64,000 nucleotides of DNA from Roseitranquillus sp963749675 (GCA_963749675.1 CAVVNT010000009.1:29578-93577); one strand, 5' to 3'. Shown: positions 27,744 through 37,123, counted from the stretch's first letter. Notes: a model not told the origin generated them from the letters alone. Numbers and translations: made by a program.

Positions 27744-28505
27744 ACGAGCTGATTTGCAGCGGCGATCGAGGATGCTAGCGCCGTCGCCATGACGAGCGCC
27801 ATCAGCTACCGGCGGCACCGCTTCCCGCCCGAGATCATCGCCCACGCGGTCTGGCTCTGCGCACGGTTCCCGCTCAGCTTGCGCGTCGTAGAGGAATTGC
27901 TGCTCGAGCGCGGCATCGATGTCTCCCACGAGACGGTGCGCCGGTGGGCCGCAAGGCCCGCTCATTACCGGTGAGCTGTGACGGCGCGCTCCGCGGCCGG
28001 GCGATGTCTGGCACCTCGACGAGATGCGGGTGGTGATCCGCGGTTCCGTGCACTGGCTTTGGCGCGCCGTCGACCACCATGGAACGGTGCTCGAGGAGAT
28101 CGTGCAGCGCCGCCGCGACGCGAAGGCGGCACGCCGGCTGCTTCGGACTCTGCTGAAAAAGCAGGGCTGGCGGCCGCGGCGCATCGTGACCGACAAGCTG
28201 GCCTCCTACGCGGCGGCCCGGCGAAAGGTCGCCCCGAGCCTGGAGCACCGCGCCCACAAGGGGCTGAACAATCGCGCCGAGAACAGCCACGTGCCGCTGC
28301 GAAAACGCGAGCGGCAGATGCAGCGATTTCGTTCTCCTGGAGGGCTGCAGCCGCTTCACCGCAACCTTCTCCGCCGTCCGCAACCACTTCGTCCCGCCAG
28401 CCCGCCGCCGATCCGCTCTCGCCACCCGCTTCCATCGCCTCGAAGCGTTCGACGTATGGCGCCAGGCCGCTGGTGTCCACGCCCGCGGTCAGTTAACGTG
28501 ACATC
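27732..28505. mobile_element. IS6 family insertion sequence
   Basis: A transposase gene between matching ends: GATGTCACGTAAAC at the left, and its counterpart GATGTCACGTTAAC read inward from 28505. The size (774 bp) fits IS6. The 8-bp flanks differ (TTACCGGC against GCCCTCTT), so there is no target duplication. The element joins a TrbM-like gene to the middle of a DUF475 gene, consistent with an IS6-mediated deletion or replicon fusion. Confidence 0.6.
27789..28501 (+). CDS. IS6 family transposase (apparent frameshifts)
   Basis: The start (MTSAISYRRHRFPPEIIAHA) and PLSLRVVEELLLERGIDVSH are the IS6 helix-turn-helix region. DVWHLDEMRV and VDHHGTVLEEIVQRRRD carry the first catalytic Asp residues of the DDE domain, and NNRAENSHVPLRKRE the Glu. 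Frame breaks occur near 27950-27985 and 28349. It ends at TGA 28499-28501. As read, no full transposase would be made. Confidence 0.8.
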
Positions 28506-29436
28506 GCCCTCTTCCTGCTCATCGGGAGCGTGCTCGCGATCCTCGAGATCTCGCTCAGCTTCGACAACGCCATCGTCAACGCGAACAAGCTCAAGGCCAT
28601 GACGCCGGTCTGGCGGCGCCGGTTCCCGACCTGGGGGATCCTGATCGCCGTCTTCGGGATGCGCATCGTGTTCCCGCTGGCGGTGGTCGCGATCGCCGCC
28701 TGGATCGACCCTGTTTCGGCCGTGGTGCTGGCCTGGGCCGAACCGCAGGAATACGGGCGGATTCGCAAGGCGCGCACGTCTCGATCTCGGCCTTCGGCGG
28801 CACCTTCCTGATGATGGTCGCGCTGAACTACTTCATCGACCAGACAAGGACGTGCACTGGCTCGACGTGGTGGAGTCTCGGTTGAGCGGCTGGTCCGCGC
28901 TTCGCGGCGTGGAGATCCTGATCGTGCTGGCCTTCGCTCTGGGCTTCACCACCATTCTGCCGGCCGAGGAGGGGGACGAGTTCCTGTTCGCCTCGATCGG
29001 CGGGCTCTTCACCTTCCTGCTGGTCGAACTGCTGGGCCAGGTCCTCGATTCTGCGGAGGCGGCGCGGGATGCGACGGCGGCGGGCGGGCTCGGCGCCTTT
29101 CTCTACCTCGAGGTTCTCGACGCGAGCTTCTCCTTCGACGGAGTGATCGGTGCCTTCGCGCTGACGCAGAACCTGTTCCTGATCGCGATAGGCCTGGGCA
29201 TCGGCGCGCTCTACGTGCGGTCGATGACGATCATGCTCGTCGAGAAGGGCACGCTGGCGGAGTTCCGGTACCTGGGGCACGGCGCGTTCTACTCGATCCT
29301 CGCGCTCTCGGTGATCATGTTCGCGCAGTCGGTCGCGCACATCCCCGAGTTGATCACCGGGCTCGTCGGAGCCGGTCTCATCGGCCTCGCGCTGCTTTCG
29401 TCCATCCGGCACAATCGTGCGGTCGAGGGGATTTGA
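28506..29436 (+). pseudogene. DUF475/TerC-like integral membrane protein, N-terminus removed by IS6 (two apparent frameshifts)
   Basis: The family core is clear: VLAILEISLSFDNAIVNA with conserved acidic residues in membrane segments, then GVEILIVLAFALGF and a second LEVLDASFSFDGVIGAFA repeat. About nine hydrophobic segments are seen. The gene begins right at the IS6 boundary and lacks its usual N-terminal span and start codon. Frame breaks lie near 28770 and 28845. Relatives are metal (Mn/Te-related) transporters of the TerC superfamily; function here is unproven and probably lost. Confidence 0.7.
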
Positions 29437-29437
29437 G

Positions 29438-30201
29438 ATGGCAGACACCCCCTACATTTCCCGCCGTGCCCTCTGGCTCAACCGGCTGTCGGACGAGGTC
29501 GTGCGAAACGTCTCCGACCGCATCCGGTCAGGCGAGCTCCCGGCGGGCGAGCCCCTGCCGGATCGCGGCGCCCTCGCGGCCGAGTTCGTGACGAGCCTGG
29601 GCGTGATCGACCGCGCCATCGAGACGCTTCTGGCGGAGAGCCTGGTCGCGCGGGACGACGACGGCTTGCTGCGCGTGTGCGCGGCGCCGCGGCGCGAGGG
29701 CAAGCTGGACATCCGCCTTTCCGATGACGCGACCCGCGCCGACGTCCTCTCGATCCTCGAGCTCCGGATAGGGGTCGAGTCGGAGGCCGCCGCTCTCGCA
29801 GCCGAGCGTCGGTCCGAGGCGCAGCTGGCGGCTATCCGGTCGGCTCAGGCGGGGTTCGTCGCGGCCGCCGAGGCAGGGACTCACCCCGCGCAGGCGGACT
29901 TCCAGTTCCACCGAGCGATCTCGGAGGCGAGCGGCAATCCGTATATCGGCGAGCTGACCGAGCATCTCGGTCCGCTGCTGATTCCCCGGATGCGCGTGCC
30001 GCTCCCGCCGGGGGGGGGCGCGGGGACGCGAACCTCGACGCGGCGCGTGCCGAGCACGATGTGATCGTCATCGCGATCGCCGGAGCCGACCCTGTCGCTG
30101 CGCGCCGCGCCATGCGAGACCATCTCACCCGATCGCTCGAGCTCGTCCGCAGGCTCGACGCTTCGGCCCCTTCCCGTCATGATCCCTTGGAGAGCACATG
30201 A
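29438..30201 (+). CDS. GntR family transcriptional regulator, FCD type (frameshift at a G-run)
   Basis: N-terminal winged helix (VSDRIRSGELPAGEPL...DRAIETLLAESLV) and an FCD effector domain starting about residue 90 (ILELRIGVESEAAALAA, FHRAISEASGNPYI). The frame breaks at the run of nine Gs near 30010; in the alternative frame the domain continues to LESTTGA-type ending at 30199-30201, overlapping the KdgD start as ATGA. So it is translationally coupled to the kdgD gene and very probably its regulator. The effector is likely a sugar diacid. Confidence 0.82.
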
Positions 30202-31103
30202 TCCAGCCGACCGACCTTCGCGACATCATCCGTTCCGGTCTCCTCTCGTTCCCCGTGACCGCGTTCGACGAGCACGACAGGTTCGATCCGCGCGCCTTCG
30301 CGGCTCATCTCGAATTGCTGTCGGCGCATCCGGTCGCGGGCCTGATCGTCGCTGGAGGAACGGGCGAGCTCTTCTCGCTGACGCCCGCCGAGGTGGTCGA
30401 GGTCGTCGGCGCAGCAAAGGCGGCGCAGCCCGAGGCGCCGATCATCTCCGGCTGCGGCTACGGCACGAGGCTCGCCTGCGAGATGGCCGAGGGGATCGAG
30501 GCGGCGGGCGGCGACGGCATCCTGCTCCTGCCGCACTATCTGATCGGCGCGCCGCAGGACGGGATCGAGGCCCACATCCGCGCCGTGTGTCAGTCCACAC
30601 GGATGGGCGTCATCGTCTACAACCGAGGGCAGAGCGTGGTCTCCGCCGAGACGCTGGCGCGACTGGCCGACGCGTGCCCGAACCTGATCGGCTTCAAGGA
30701 CGGGACCGGCGACATCGACACGGTGAGGCGGATCACGATCGGCCTCGGCGACCGGCTCGTCTATGTGGGCGGCATGCCGACGCACGAGCTCTTCGCCCAG
30801 GCGTATCGGGGAGCCGGCGTCGACACCTACTCGTCGGCCGTTTTCAACTTCGTTCCGGCGACTGCGCTAGAGTTCCATTCCGCCTTCACCGCCGGCGACG
30901 ACCGCGCGTGCGAGGCGCTGCTGCGGGACTTCTACTATCCGTTCGCCGCGATCCGTGACCGGAACACTGGCTACGCCGTTTCCGCGGTCAAAGCAGGTGT
31001 GCGTTTTCGCGGCTTCGCGGCGGGCCCGGTGCGATCGCCGCTGACAGACCTGACCGAAGCAGAGATGGAGATGCTCGAGGGGCTGATCGGGCATCGTCGA
31101 TAG
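30198..31103 (+). CDS. kdgD: 5-dehydro-4-deoxyglucarate dehydratase
   Basis: Intact 301-residue DHDPS-superfamily enzyme. It has the GGTGELFSL loop (about 53-61), catalytic Tyr141 in IVYNRG and Schiff-base Lys167 in IGFKDGTGD, all as in KdgD. The reaction is 5-dehydro-4-deoxy-D-glucarate to 2-oxoglutarate semialdehyde plus CO2 and water. The product is the same intermediate used by the semialdehyde dehydrogenase at 16246-17779, so hexarate and pentonate routes could join there. No glucarate or galactarate dehydratase gene is seen nearby. Confidence 0.9.
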   Translation: MIQPTDLRDIIRSGLLSFPVTAFDEHDRFDPRAFAAHLELLSAHPVAGLIVAGGTGELFSLTPAEVVEVVGAAKAAQPEAPIISGCGYGTRLACEMAEGIEAAGGDGILLLPHYLIGAPQDGIEAHIRAVCQSTRMGVIVYNRGQSVVSAETLARLADACPNLIGFKDGTGDIDTVRRITIGLGDRLVYVGGMPTHELFAQAYRGAGVDTYSSAVFNFVPATALEFHSAFTAGDDRACEALLRDFYYPFAAIRDRNTGYAVSAVKAGVRFRGFAAGPVRSPLTDLTEAEMEMLEGLIGHRR

Positions 31104-31199
31104 CTCTCGCGCCGCAGCCTCGTCGCCTGCGCGATGGTGTCGTGCGTCGGGTCGAGGTCTGCATGCACCAGCACCGATGGACATGTCAGAAGAAGGTGG

Positions 31200-31395
31200 C
31201 TTGAGCGTGGCAAGGCGTCCGCCTAGCGTCGCGGATGGCAAGCGCAGCCCCTCCCGGTACTTCAAGACCATTTCCGAGAGGCGGTGATGTTGTACGTCCG
31301 CTTCCCGTTGTCACTGCGGAACGTCGAGGACCTGCTGCATGACCGGGTGTCGATGTCGGCCACGAAACCGTTCACTATGGTTCGGGCCGTTCTTC
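31200..31395 (+). pseudogene. IS6-family transposase N-terminal remnant
   Basis: Across two frames the sequence reads SRYFKT, then VMLYVRFPLSLRNVEDLLHDR, then GVDVGHETVHY, which is the helix-turn-helix start of an IS6-type transposase different from the copy at 27789. It stops abruptly near 31395, where a membrane-protein fragment on the other strand begins. 31104-31199 contains nothing I recognise. Confidence 0.6.
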
Positions 31396-31781
31396 GCAGA
31401 ATCCTGCTGTGACCCCCGCCCAAGCGACAGTATCCCACGAGGAAAGCGGCAGAAGTTGCTTGTACAGTTTCCCTTCGTTCGGTTTTTCGGAGCAGCGCCG
31501 AATGCGACGGGACGGTGGGCGCAACGCTGGGGAGCATCATGGCGACCATCATCACCCACGACATGAGGACTATGAGAACTGCGAAGGACAGATTCCAATC
31601 ACCCGCCGCACGCGGACCGGGCATGGCCCGCATCCCTCGCATCCCAGTCATCTCGAGCGACGACATGTCCATGCCGACACCCAGGACCGTGTAGAGCCCT
31701 GCGAGGATGAACAGGATCCCTATCAAAGCGACAAGAAGGACACGGTCTCGCTTGAAGAGCTCCAGCTTCGCGAGGTTCAGG
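31396..31781 (-). pseudogene. DUF2182 membrane protein fragment
   Basis: A minus-strand reading frame with VLLVALIGILFILAGLYTVL and the DUF2182 signature LMSWVMMVAMMLPSVAPTV, then FLVGY (frame break near 31429). Full members are metal-binding-predicted membrane proteins of about 250 residues. Here the start is cut by the inverted-repeat element at 31782 and the end by the IS6 remnant. Non-functional. Confidence 0.6.
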
Positions 31782-31897
31782 CTGATCTTGCCCCCGTTTC
31801 GCCGGACACTCAGGCGGTTGCGGTATGAGCTGCGATGAACTCGCGTGGCGAGCGCATCTTCAGCCCTGAGTGTCCGGCGAAACGGGGGCAAGATCAG
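31782..31897. repeat. 116-bp miniature IS derivative with perfect 33-bp inverted ends
   Basis: Arms 31782-31814 and 31865-31897 are perfect inverted complements (33 bp, containing GTGTCCGGCGAAACGG in the right arm). The 50 bp between them encode, on the minus strand, LKMRSPREFIAAHTATA and a stop, a typical IS3-family transposase C-terminus that ends in the right-hand repeat. This is an internally deleted IS reduced to its ends plus the last codons. Flanking 3-mers do not match. Confidence 0.7.
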
Positions 31898-32041
31898 GGG
31901 CCATCGCCTCGAGCCGCGGTCGCAAGGCCTCGGTCAGGTAACGTTCAAGCTCATCGAATGCGGCGAGCGTCGCGAGGTCTGCCTGGAAGCGGCCCTCATA
32001 GAAATATGCTTCGGCCCGTGCGATGGCGGTTTCGCGGTTCA
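31898..32041 (-). pseudogene. M20 family peptidase/amidohydrolase N-terminal remnant
   Basis: Begins MNRETAIARAEAYFYEGRF (ATG at 32041) and continues to YLTEALRPRLEAM, the N-terminus of a large M20-type peptidase group, before running into the miniature IS. An internal stretch expected between these segments seems to be missing. The gap 32042-32262 holds no recognisable gene. Confidence 0.45.
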
Positions 32042-32262
32042 TCCCGACTTCTCCATCCAGACGCCGGGACGATAGGTGGACTGCGCCGGGACCGCCACTG
32101 GCAGCGCCACCATCTCCCATACCGCGCTCTCGCTCGTGTCCCCGGATGAAGCACGGGCGTCGTCTGAGGGCGCTCTCGCGACGTGGGAGCTGGCGCGTCT
32201 GGAGGTTCGGGTCCGCCTGCCCCAGAGTGCAAGAAATCTCGGCACGAGGAGGCACTTGCCGC

Positions 32263-32892
32263 ATGATCGATCTGTACACCTGGACGACCCCCAATGGCCG
32301 CAAGGTCTCGATTGCGCTGGAGGAGATGGGGCTGCCGTACGAGCCGCACGCGGTCAACATCGGCGAAGGGGACCAGCACAAACCCGAGTTCCTGGCGATC
32401 TCGCCCAACAACAAGATCCCTGCGATCGTGGACCGCGACAATGGCCTCAGCCTGATGGAGTCGGGCGCGATCCTCATGTACCTCGCCGAGAAGTCGGGGA
32501 TGCTGATGCCGTCCGGCGGGGCGGGGCGGACCAGGGTGATCGAGTGGCTGATGTGGCAGATGGGCAATCAGGGCCCGATGCTGGGGCAGGCGCACCACTT
32601 CCTGCACTTCAAAAAGGGCAAGGCGCCCTATGCCGAGGAGCGCTACGCAAAGGAGGCGGCGCGTCTCTATGGGGTGCTGGACAAGCAACTCGGGCGGGAG
32701 GGGTACGTGTCGGGAGACTACTCGATCGCCGACATCGCGATCTGGCCATGGGTGTCGCGGTTCGAGTGGCAGGAAATCGACCTCAACGAGTATCCGGAGG
32801 TCAAGCGCTGGTATGTCGAGCTGGCCGGCCGTGAGGCCGTGAAGAAGGGCTATGACGTGCCGAAGCACGTCACCGACATTCCGATGCCGTGA
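32263..32892 (+). CDS. Glutathione S-transferase family protein (YfcG/GstB type)
   Basis: Intact 209-residue protein. The thioredoxin-like N-terminal domain has IDLYTWTTPNGRKVSIALEE with the TPN segment at the active site and the cis-Pro/ESGAIL glutathione-binding motif (NNKIPAI ... LMESGAIL, residues about 45-72). The C-terminal all-helical domain has the SIADIAIWPW signature near 160. The ATG at 32263 follows GAGGAGG. It would conjugate or reduce electrophiles or disulfides with glutathione. It is the only intact non-IS gene between 31104 and 37471. Confidence 0.92.
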   Translation: MIDLYTWTTPNGRKVSIALEEMGLPYEPHAVNIGEGDQHKPEFLAISPNNKIPAIVDRDNGLSLMESGAILMYLAEKSGMLMPSGGAGRTRVIEWLMWQMGNQGPMLGQAHHFLHFKKGKAPYAEERYAKEAARLYGVLDKQLGREGYVSGDYSIADIAIWPWVSRFEWQEIDLNEYPEVKRWYVELAGREAVKKGYDVPKHVTDIPMP

Positions 32893-32899
32893 CCCTATC

Positions 32900-32932
32900 G
32901 GGCGGGCGTCCGTTTTTTTTGGACGCTCGCCC
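32900..32932 (+). terminator. Hairpin terminator after the GST gene
   Basis: A 12-bp stem (GGGCGGGCGTCC with GGACGCTCGCCC, one G-T pair) begins 8 bp after the GST stop. The loop contains eight Ts rather than a T-tract following the stem, so it is an atypical terminator. Confidence 0.6.
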
Positions 32933-33012
32933 AAGCTACTGACAAGTAGTTTTTCGGATCCGTTAACCGCAGGGAATGGTGGGCGGCTGACACGGAGCCC
33001 GGTTTTGGGAGT

Positions 33013-33883
33013 CAGAGGGTGTGTGAGAAGTCGCCGCCGTGGCGTCGAGGCCCATGTTCCTGTCGAGCACGACGAGGGAGATCATGGTGCCGCACGCCTA
33101 TCCGACCGATTTGACCGATGCCCAGTGGGCGCTGATCGAGCCGCACCTTCCGCTACCGCGGCCGGGCGGGAGGCCCCGCCGCACGAGCCTGCGTGCCGTC
33201 GTCGACGCGATCTTCTATCTGCTGCGCACTGGCTGCCAGTGGCGCTTGCTGCCGCGCGACTTCCCGCCCTGGGGCACGGTCTGGTGGTACTTCCGTCGCT
33301 GGCGGCTCGACGGCGTCTGGACCCGATTGCATCGCGCCCTCTACCGCGCAGCCCGGCGAAATGCCTGCCGGCGGCCCGATCCGTCCGTCGCGATCATGGA
33401 CAGCCAGTCTGTGAAGACGACCGAAAGGGGGGCGTACGCGGCTTCGACGGCCACAAGCGCATCAAGGGGCGCAAGCGTCAGATGCTCGTTGATACGCAGG
33501 GCTTCCTCATCTCGTGTCGCGTCGAACCGGCCGGCATTTCCGATCGCCGGGCCGCCCGCGACCTGACCGACGGGCTGGCTCTGCTCTGGCCAAAGATCCA
33601 CACCGTGATCGCCGATGCCGGCTACGAGAGCAAAGGGCTGGCGGGAGACATGAGGGAGCGGAACGGCTGGCACCTTCGGATCGTGAGGCGGCGGGAGCAG
33701 GCCTTCAAGATCGCCGGCCTGAACTGGATCGTCGAGCGCAGCTTCGCATGGCTCGGTCAGCACCGCAGGATGTCCAAGGACTACGAGTACCGCGTCCAGA
33801 CGTCGGAGACGCTAATCGCCATCGCCGCCTGTGCCCAAATGCTCCGCCGCCTCGCGCCGGGATGACTTCTCACACACCCTCTG
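33013..33883. mobile_element. IS5 family insertion sequence with perfect 20-bp terminal inverted repeats
   Basis: The ends CAGAGGGTGTGTGAGAAGTC (33013-33032) and its exact complement (33864-33883) bound an 871-bp element carrying one transposase gene. It abuts an IstA gene that lacks its first third, so it entered or deleted into an IS21 copy. No target duplication is evident. Confidence 0.85.
33084..33865 (+). CDS. IS5 family transposase (frameshift at a G-run)
   Basis: Starts MVPHAYPTDLTDAQWALIEP and carries DAIFYLLRTGCQWRLLP, the first catalytic region IMDSQSVKT, VIADAGYES and the C-terminal ERSFAWLGQHRRMSKDYE with the Glu. The frame breaks at the six-G run near 33428, where one more G would give KTTERGGVRGFDGHKR and a 261-codon gene. 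The native state may be a programmed or sequence-error shift. Confidence 0.85.
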
Positions 33884-35033
33884 AGATGTTCGTGCCGCTG
33901 CACCACGCGCCCGGGCACGGCCAAGCCGACTTCGGCGAGGCGCTGGTGGTGATCGGCGGTGTCGAGCAGAAGGCGCACTTCTTCCTCTTCGACCTGCCGC
34001 ACAGCGATGCGTGTTACGTCCGCGCCGATCCGGCAGCGACGGCCGAGGCGTGGGCCGACGGCCACGTCCATGCGTTCGTGTTCCTCGGGCGGGTGCCGCT
34101 GTCGGTGCTCTACGACAACGACCGGTGCCTGGTGACGCGCATCTTGCCGGACGGGACGCGCAAGCGGGCGACGCTCTTCAGCGGGATGCTGTCGCACTAC
34201 GTGATCGAGGACCGATACGGCCGGCCCGGGAAAGGCAACGACAAAGGCGCCGTCGAAGGGATCGTCGGCTGGTCGCGGCGCAACTTCATGGTGCCGCTGC
34301 CGCGGTTCGCGACATGGGACGACTTCAACGCCTGGCTGGGAGAGCAGTGCCGCAAGCGGCAGGCGGAGATCCTACGGGTTCACAGCGAGACGATCGGCGA
34401 ACGGCTCCAGCGCGATCTTGAGGCGATGATGCCGCTGCCGCCGGCGCCTTTCGAGGCCTGCGACCAGGTCACCGGCTGGGTCAGCTCGCAGGCGCTGGTG
34501 CGCTACAGGACCAACGAATACTCGGTGCCGGTCGGCTACGGCCATCGCGACGTCTGGATCAGGGGCTACGTCGACCAGGTCGTGATCGGCTGCGGCGGTG
34601 AGATCATCGCCCGCCATTTCCGATGCTACGGCCGCGAGGATATGGTCTTCGACCCGATCCACTACCTGCCACTGCTGGAGAAGAAGATCGGCGCCCTGGA
34701 CTAGGCCGCGCCGCTGTGGGCTGGGAGCTGCCGGCCGAGTTCCAGACCCTGCGGCGGCTGATGGAGGCGCGGCTGCTCAAGGCCGGCCGCCGAGGATACT
34801 TGCAGGTGCTGCGGCTGCTGGAGACCTTCGATCTCGCCGACCTGCACGTGGCGGTGAGGACCGCGCTGCGGATGGGCGCGATCGGCTTCGACGCGATCAA
34901 GCACCTGGTCCTGTGCCAGGTCGAGAGGCGGCCCCCGAAGCTCGACCTCGACGTCTACCCCTATCTGCCGCGCGCCACTGTCGGGACCACCTCAGCGTCG
35001 AGCTACATGTGTCTCGTCGGCGGCCCGGCATGA
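33884..35033 (+). pseudogene. istA: IS21-family IstA transposase, N-terminally truncated (one apparent frameshift)
   Basis: About 380 codons covering the DDE core and C-terminus: FVPLHHAPGHGQADFGEA (first Asp), VLYDNDRCLV (second Asp), KGNDKGAVEGIVGWSRRNF (Glu), YRTNEYSVPVGYGH and the C-terminal LLETFDLADLHVAV. The helix-turn-helix N-terminus is missing, replaced by IS5. A base appears lost near 34704 (GACTAG for GACCAG). The stop overlaps the istB start as ATGA. Confidence 0.8.
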
Positions 35034-35813
35034 CCGACGCGCCGAAGCTCCTGCTTGACCACCATCTCAAGACGCTGAAGCTGCCCACCTTCCTCCGCGA
35101 ACACGCCAAGCTCGCCCGCCAGTGCGCCGCGGAGGATCACGTGCAGTTCCTCGCCCGGCTGGTGGAGCTCGAACTGATCGACCGTGAGCGGCGGATGATC
35201 GAACGCCGGATCAAGGCCGCGAAGTTCCCGGCGACGAAGAGCCTCGACAGCTTCGACTTCAAGGCGATCCCCAGCCTCAACAAGATGCAGGTCCTGGAGC
35301 TCGCCCGCTGTGAGTGGATTGAGCGGCGCGAGAACGTCATCGCCCTCGTCCCGAGCGGAACGGGTAAGACCCACACCGCCATCGGCCTCGGTCTCGCCGC
35401 GTGCCAGAAGGATCTTCTCCGTGGGCTTAACCACCGCCGCTGTGCTCGTCCACGAGCTCATGGAAGCTCGCGACGAGCGTCGCCTCCTGCGCCTCCAGAA
35501 GCAGATGGCGAACCAGAAGTTGCTGATCATCGACGAGCTCGACTTCGTCCCGCTATCCAAGACCGGCGCCGAGCTGCTGTTCGACCTGATCTCCCAGCGC
35601 TACGAGCGCGGCTCCACTCTGATCAACAGCAACCTGCCGTTCGACGAATGGACCGAGGTCTTCGGCTCCGAGCGCCTCACCGGCGCGCTCCTCGATCGGC
35701 TGACCCACCACGTCAACATCCTCGAGCTGAACGGCGACAGGTATCGCCTCAGCCAGAGCCGCTCCCGAGCGACCAAGGTCGACGCGCGACCCACGCCCTA
35801 TGGTCGGCCCTGA
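35030..35813 (+). CDS. istB: IS21-family IstB helper ATPase (one apparent frameshift)
   Basis: Regulates IS21 transposition with ATP. N-terminal ALREHAKL-like helices, VELELIDRERRMIERRIKAAKFP, then the P-loop region ALVPSGTGKTHTAIGLG, and after a frame break near 35420 the segments LIIDELDFVPLS (Walker B), LISQRYERGST and WTEVFGSERL. The first Gly of the P-loop (GPSGTGKT in relatives) is Val here. About 260 residues when corrected. It is the better preserved of the three IstB sequences in the window. Confidence 0.82.
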
Positions 35814-35974
35814 CGGGCCGAAGCGCCTCGTCCCGCGCCAGCTACCCATGAGCGCGCGCGACAAGGCGCTCGCCGAGTGGCCGAGTTTTGCGCCGCCCAT
35901 GGAGTGCGCCCCTGAGGCTGGACAGTTTGGCGCGAAGATATTGACCGGGCCGGGGTTCTGGTAAGGAGAACCCC

Positions 35975-36286
35975 ATGACGAAGAGACACCGGCGCCACAG
36001 CACCGCCAGGAAGCGTGAGATTGTCGAGGCATACTTCAACGGCGAGTCGATGCGCGGGCTCAGTCAGAAATACGACGTGTGCCGCACGCTGATCCCGATC
36101 TGGGTCGAGAAGTACGAGCGCGGCGAGTTCGATGACGACGCGGTCGAAGAGGAGCTCTTGCCCGAGTACCAGGCGCGGATCGCGGCGCTCGAGCGGCTGG
36201 TGGGACGTCAGGCCCTCGAGATCGAGTTGTCTCAAAGGGGGCTCGTCGGCGCGAACGGCCGCAGAGAAGCGCGCCTGGGTCCGTGA
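35975..36286 (+). CDS. IS3 family OrfA (helix-turn-helix subunit)
   Basis: Short protein with KREIVEAYFNGESMRGLSQKYDV (helix-turn-helix) and YEARIAALE-like leucine-zipper region (YQARIAALERLVGRQALEIE). The homologous reading passes into another frame at the CTCAAAGGGGG run near 36231-36241. This is where IS3 elements make their frameshifted OrfAB, but the shift needed here is +1 rather than the usual -1. ATG at 35975 follows AAGGAGAA. Confidence 0.8.
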   Translation: MTKRHRRHSTARKREIVEAYFNGESMRGLSQKYDVCRTLIPIWVEKYERGEFDDDAVEEELLPEYQARIAALERLVGRQALEIELSQRGLVGANGRREARLGP

Positions 36287-36329
36287 TCACCGGCCCGCCG
36301 GCATCTCGGTCGGACGGGGGTGCGATCTG

Positions 36330-37123
36330 ATGGACCTGCCTCGTTCCAGCTTCTACGCAGCTCCCGCTTCCGCCGCCGAAGATCCGGCGGTCGCCGTGAT
36401 CCGGTCGATCACCGAGACCTGCCGGAACTATGGCTATCGCCGAGTCACTGCCGAGCTGCGGCACCGCGGGCTCGTCGTGAATGCGAAGAAGGTGCGGCGG
36501 ATCATGCGGGAGAACGATCTGAATCCAAAACGGAAACGCCGCTATGTCGCCACCACCGACAGCAATCACGACAGTCCGATCTATCCCAATGTCGCCGGGA
36601 ACTTCGAAGTTCACGGTCCCGACCAGCTCTGGGTCGGAGACATCACCTACGTCGCCATCGCCACAGGTTTCGTCTACCTCGCCGTCATCTTGGACGCCTG
36701 GTCGCGCAAGGTGGTCGGCTACGGGCTTGGTCGCAACATCGATACCCGCCTCACCGCGGCGGCGCTGAACGCGGCGATCGGGGGCCGCCGCCCGCTGCCA
36801 GGCTGCGTCTTCCACACCGACCGCGGCGCCCAGTACGCTGCATCCCGGCACCGGCGCATCCTGAGGGAAAGCGGCTTCGTCGGGTCGATGAGCCGAGGGG
36901 AAACCCGTACGATAATCCGCAAGCTGAGAGCTCCATGAAGACGCTGAAGGTCGAAGCCGTCTACATCACCGAGTATCAGACCTTCGAGGACGTCGCCGCA
37001 GACCTTCCGGCGTTCATCGACGATGTCTACAACGCAATACGGCTGCATTCGGCGCTCGGCTACCTGAGCCCAAATCAGTTTGAGGAGAGAAACGCCCCGA
37101 CCCGGTCAAAACAAACTGCCTGA
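36330..37123 (+). CDS. IS3 family OrfB transposase (one apparent frameshift)
   Basis: DDE/rve integrase domain: MDLPRSSFY at the start, CRNYGYRRVTAELR, DQLWVGDITYVAI (first Asp), VFHTDRGAQYAA (second Asp) and, after a frame break near 36895, NPYDNPQAESSMKTLK with the catalytic Glu and the C-terminal FIDDVYNAIRLHSALGY. The open frame extends upstream to 36132 and joins OrfA. As written the Glu is out of frame. Confidence 0.82.

Noticed and set aside
35420..36240. Programmed frameshifting in the IS21 and IS3 genes
   Set aside because: The shift needed at 36231-36241 is +1, not the -1 typical of IS3, and the break in istB has no slippery sequence. Base errors explain both better.
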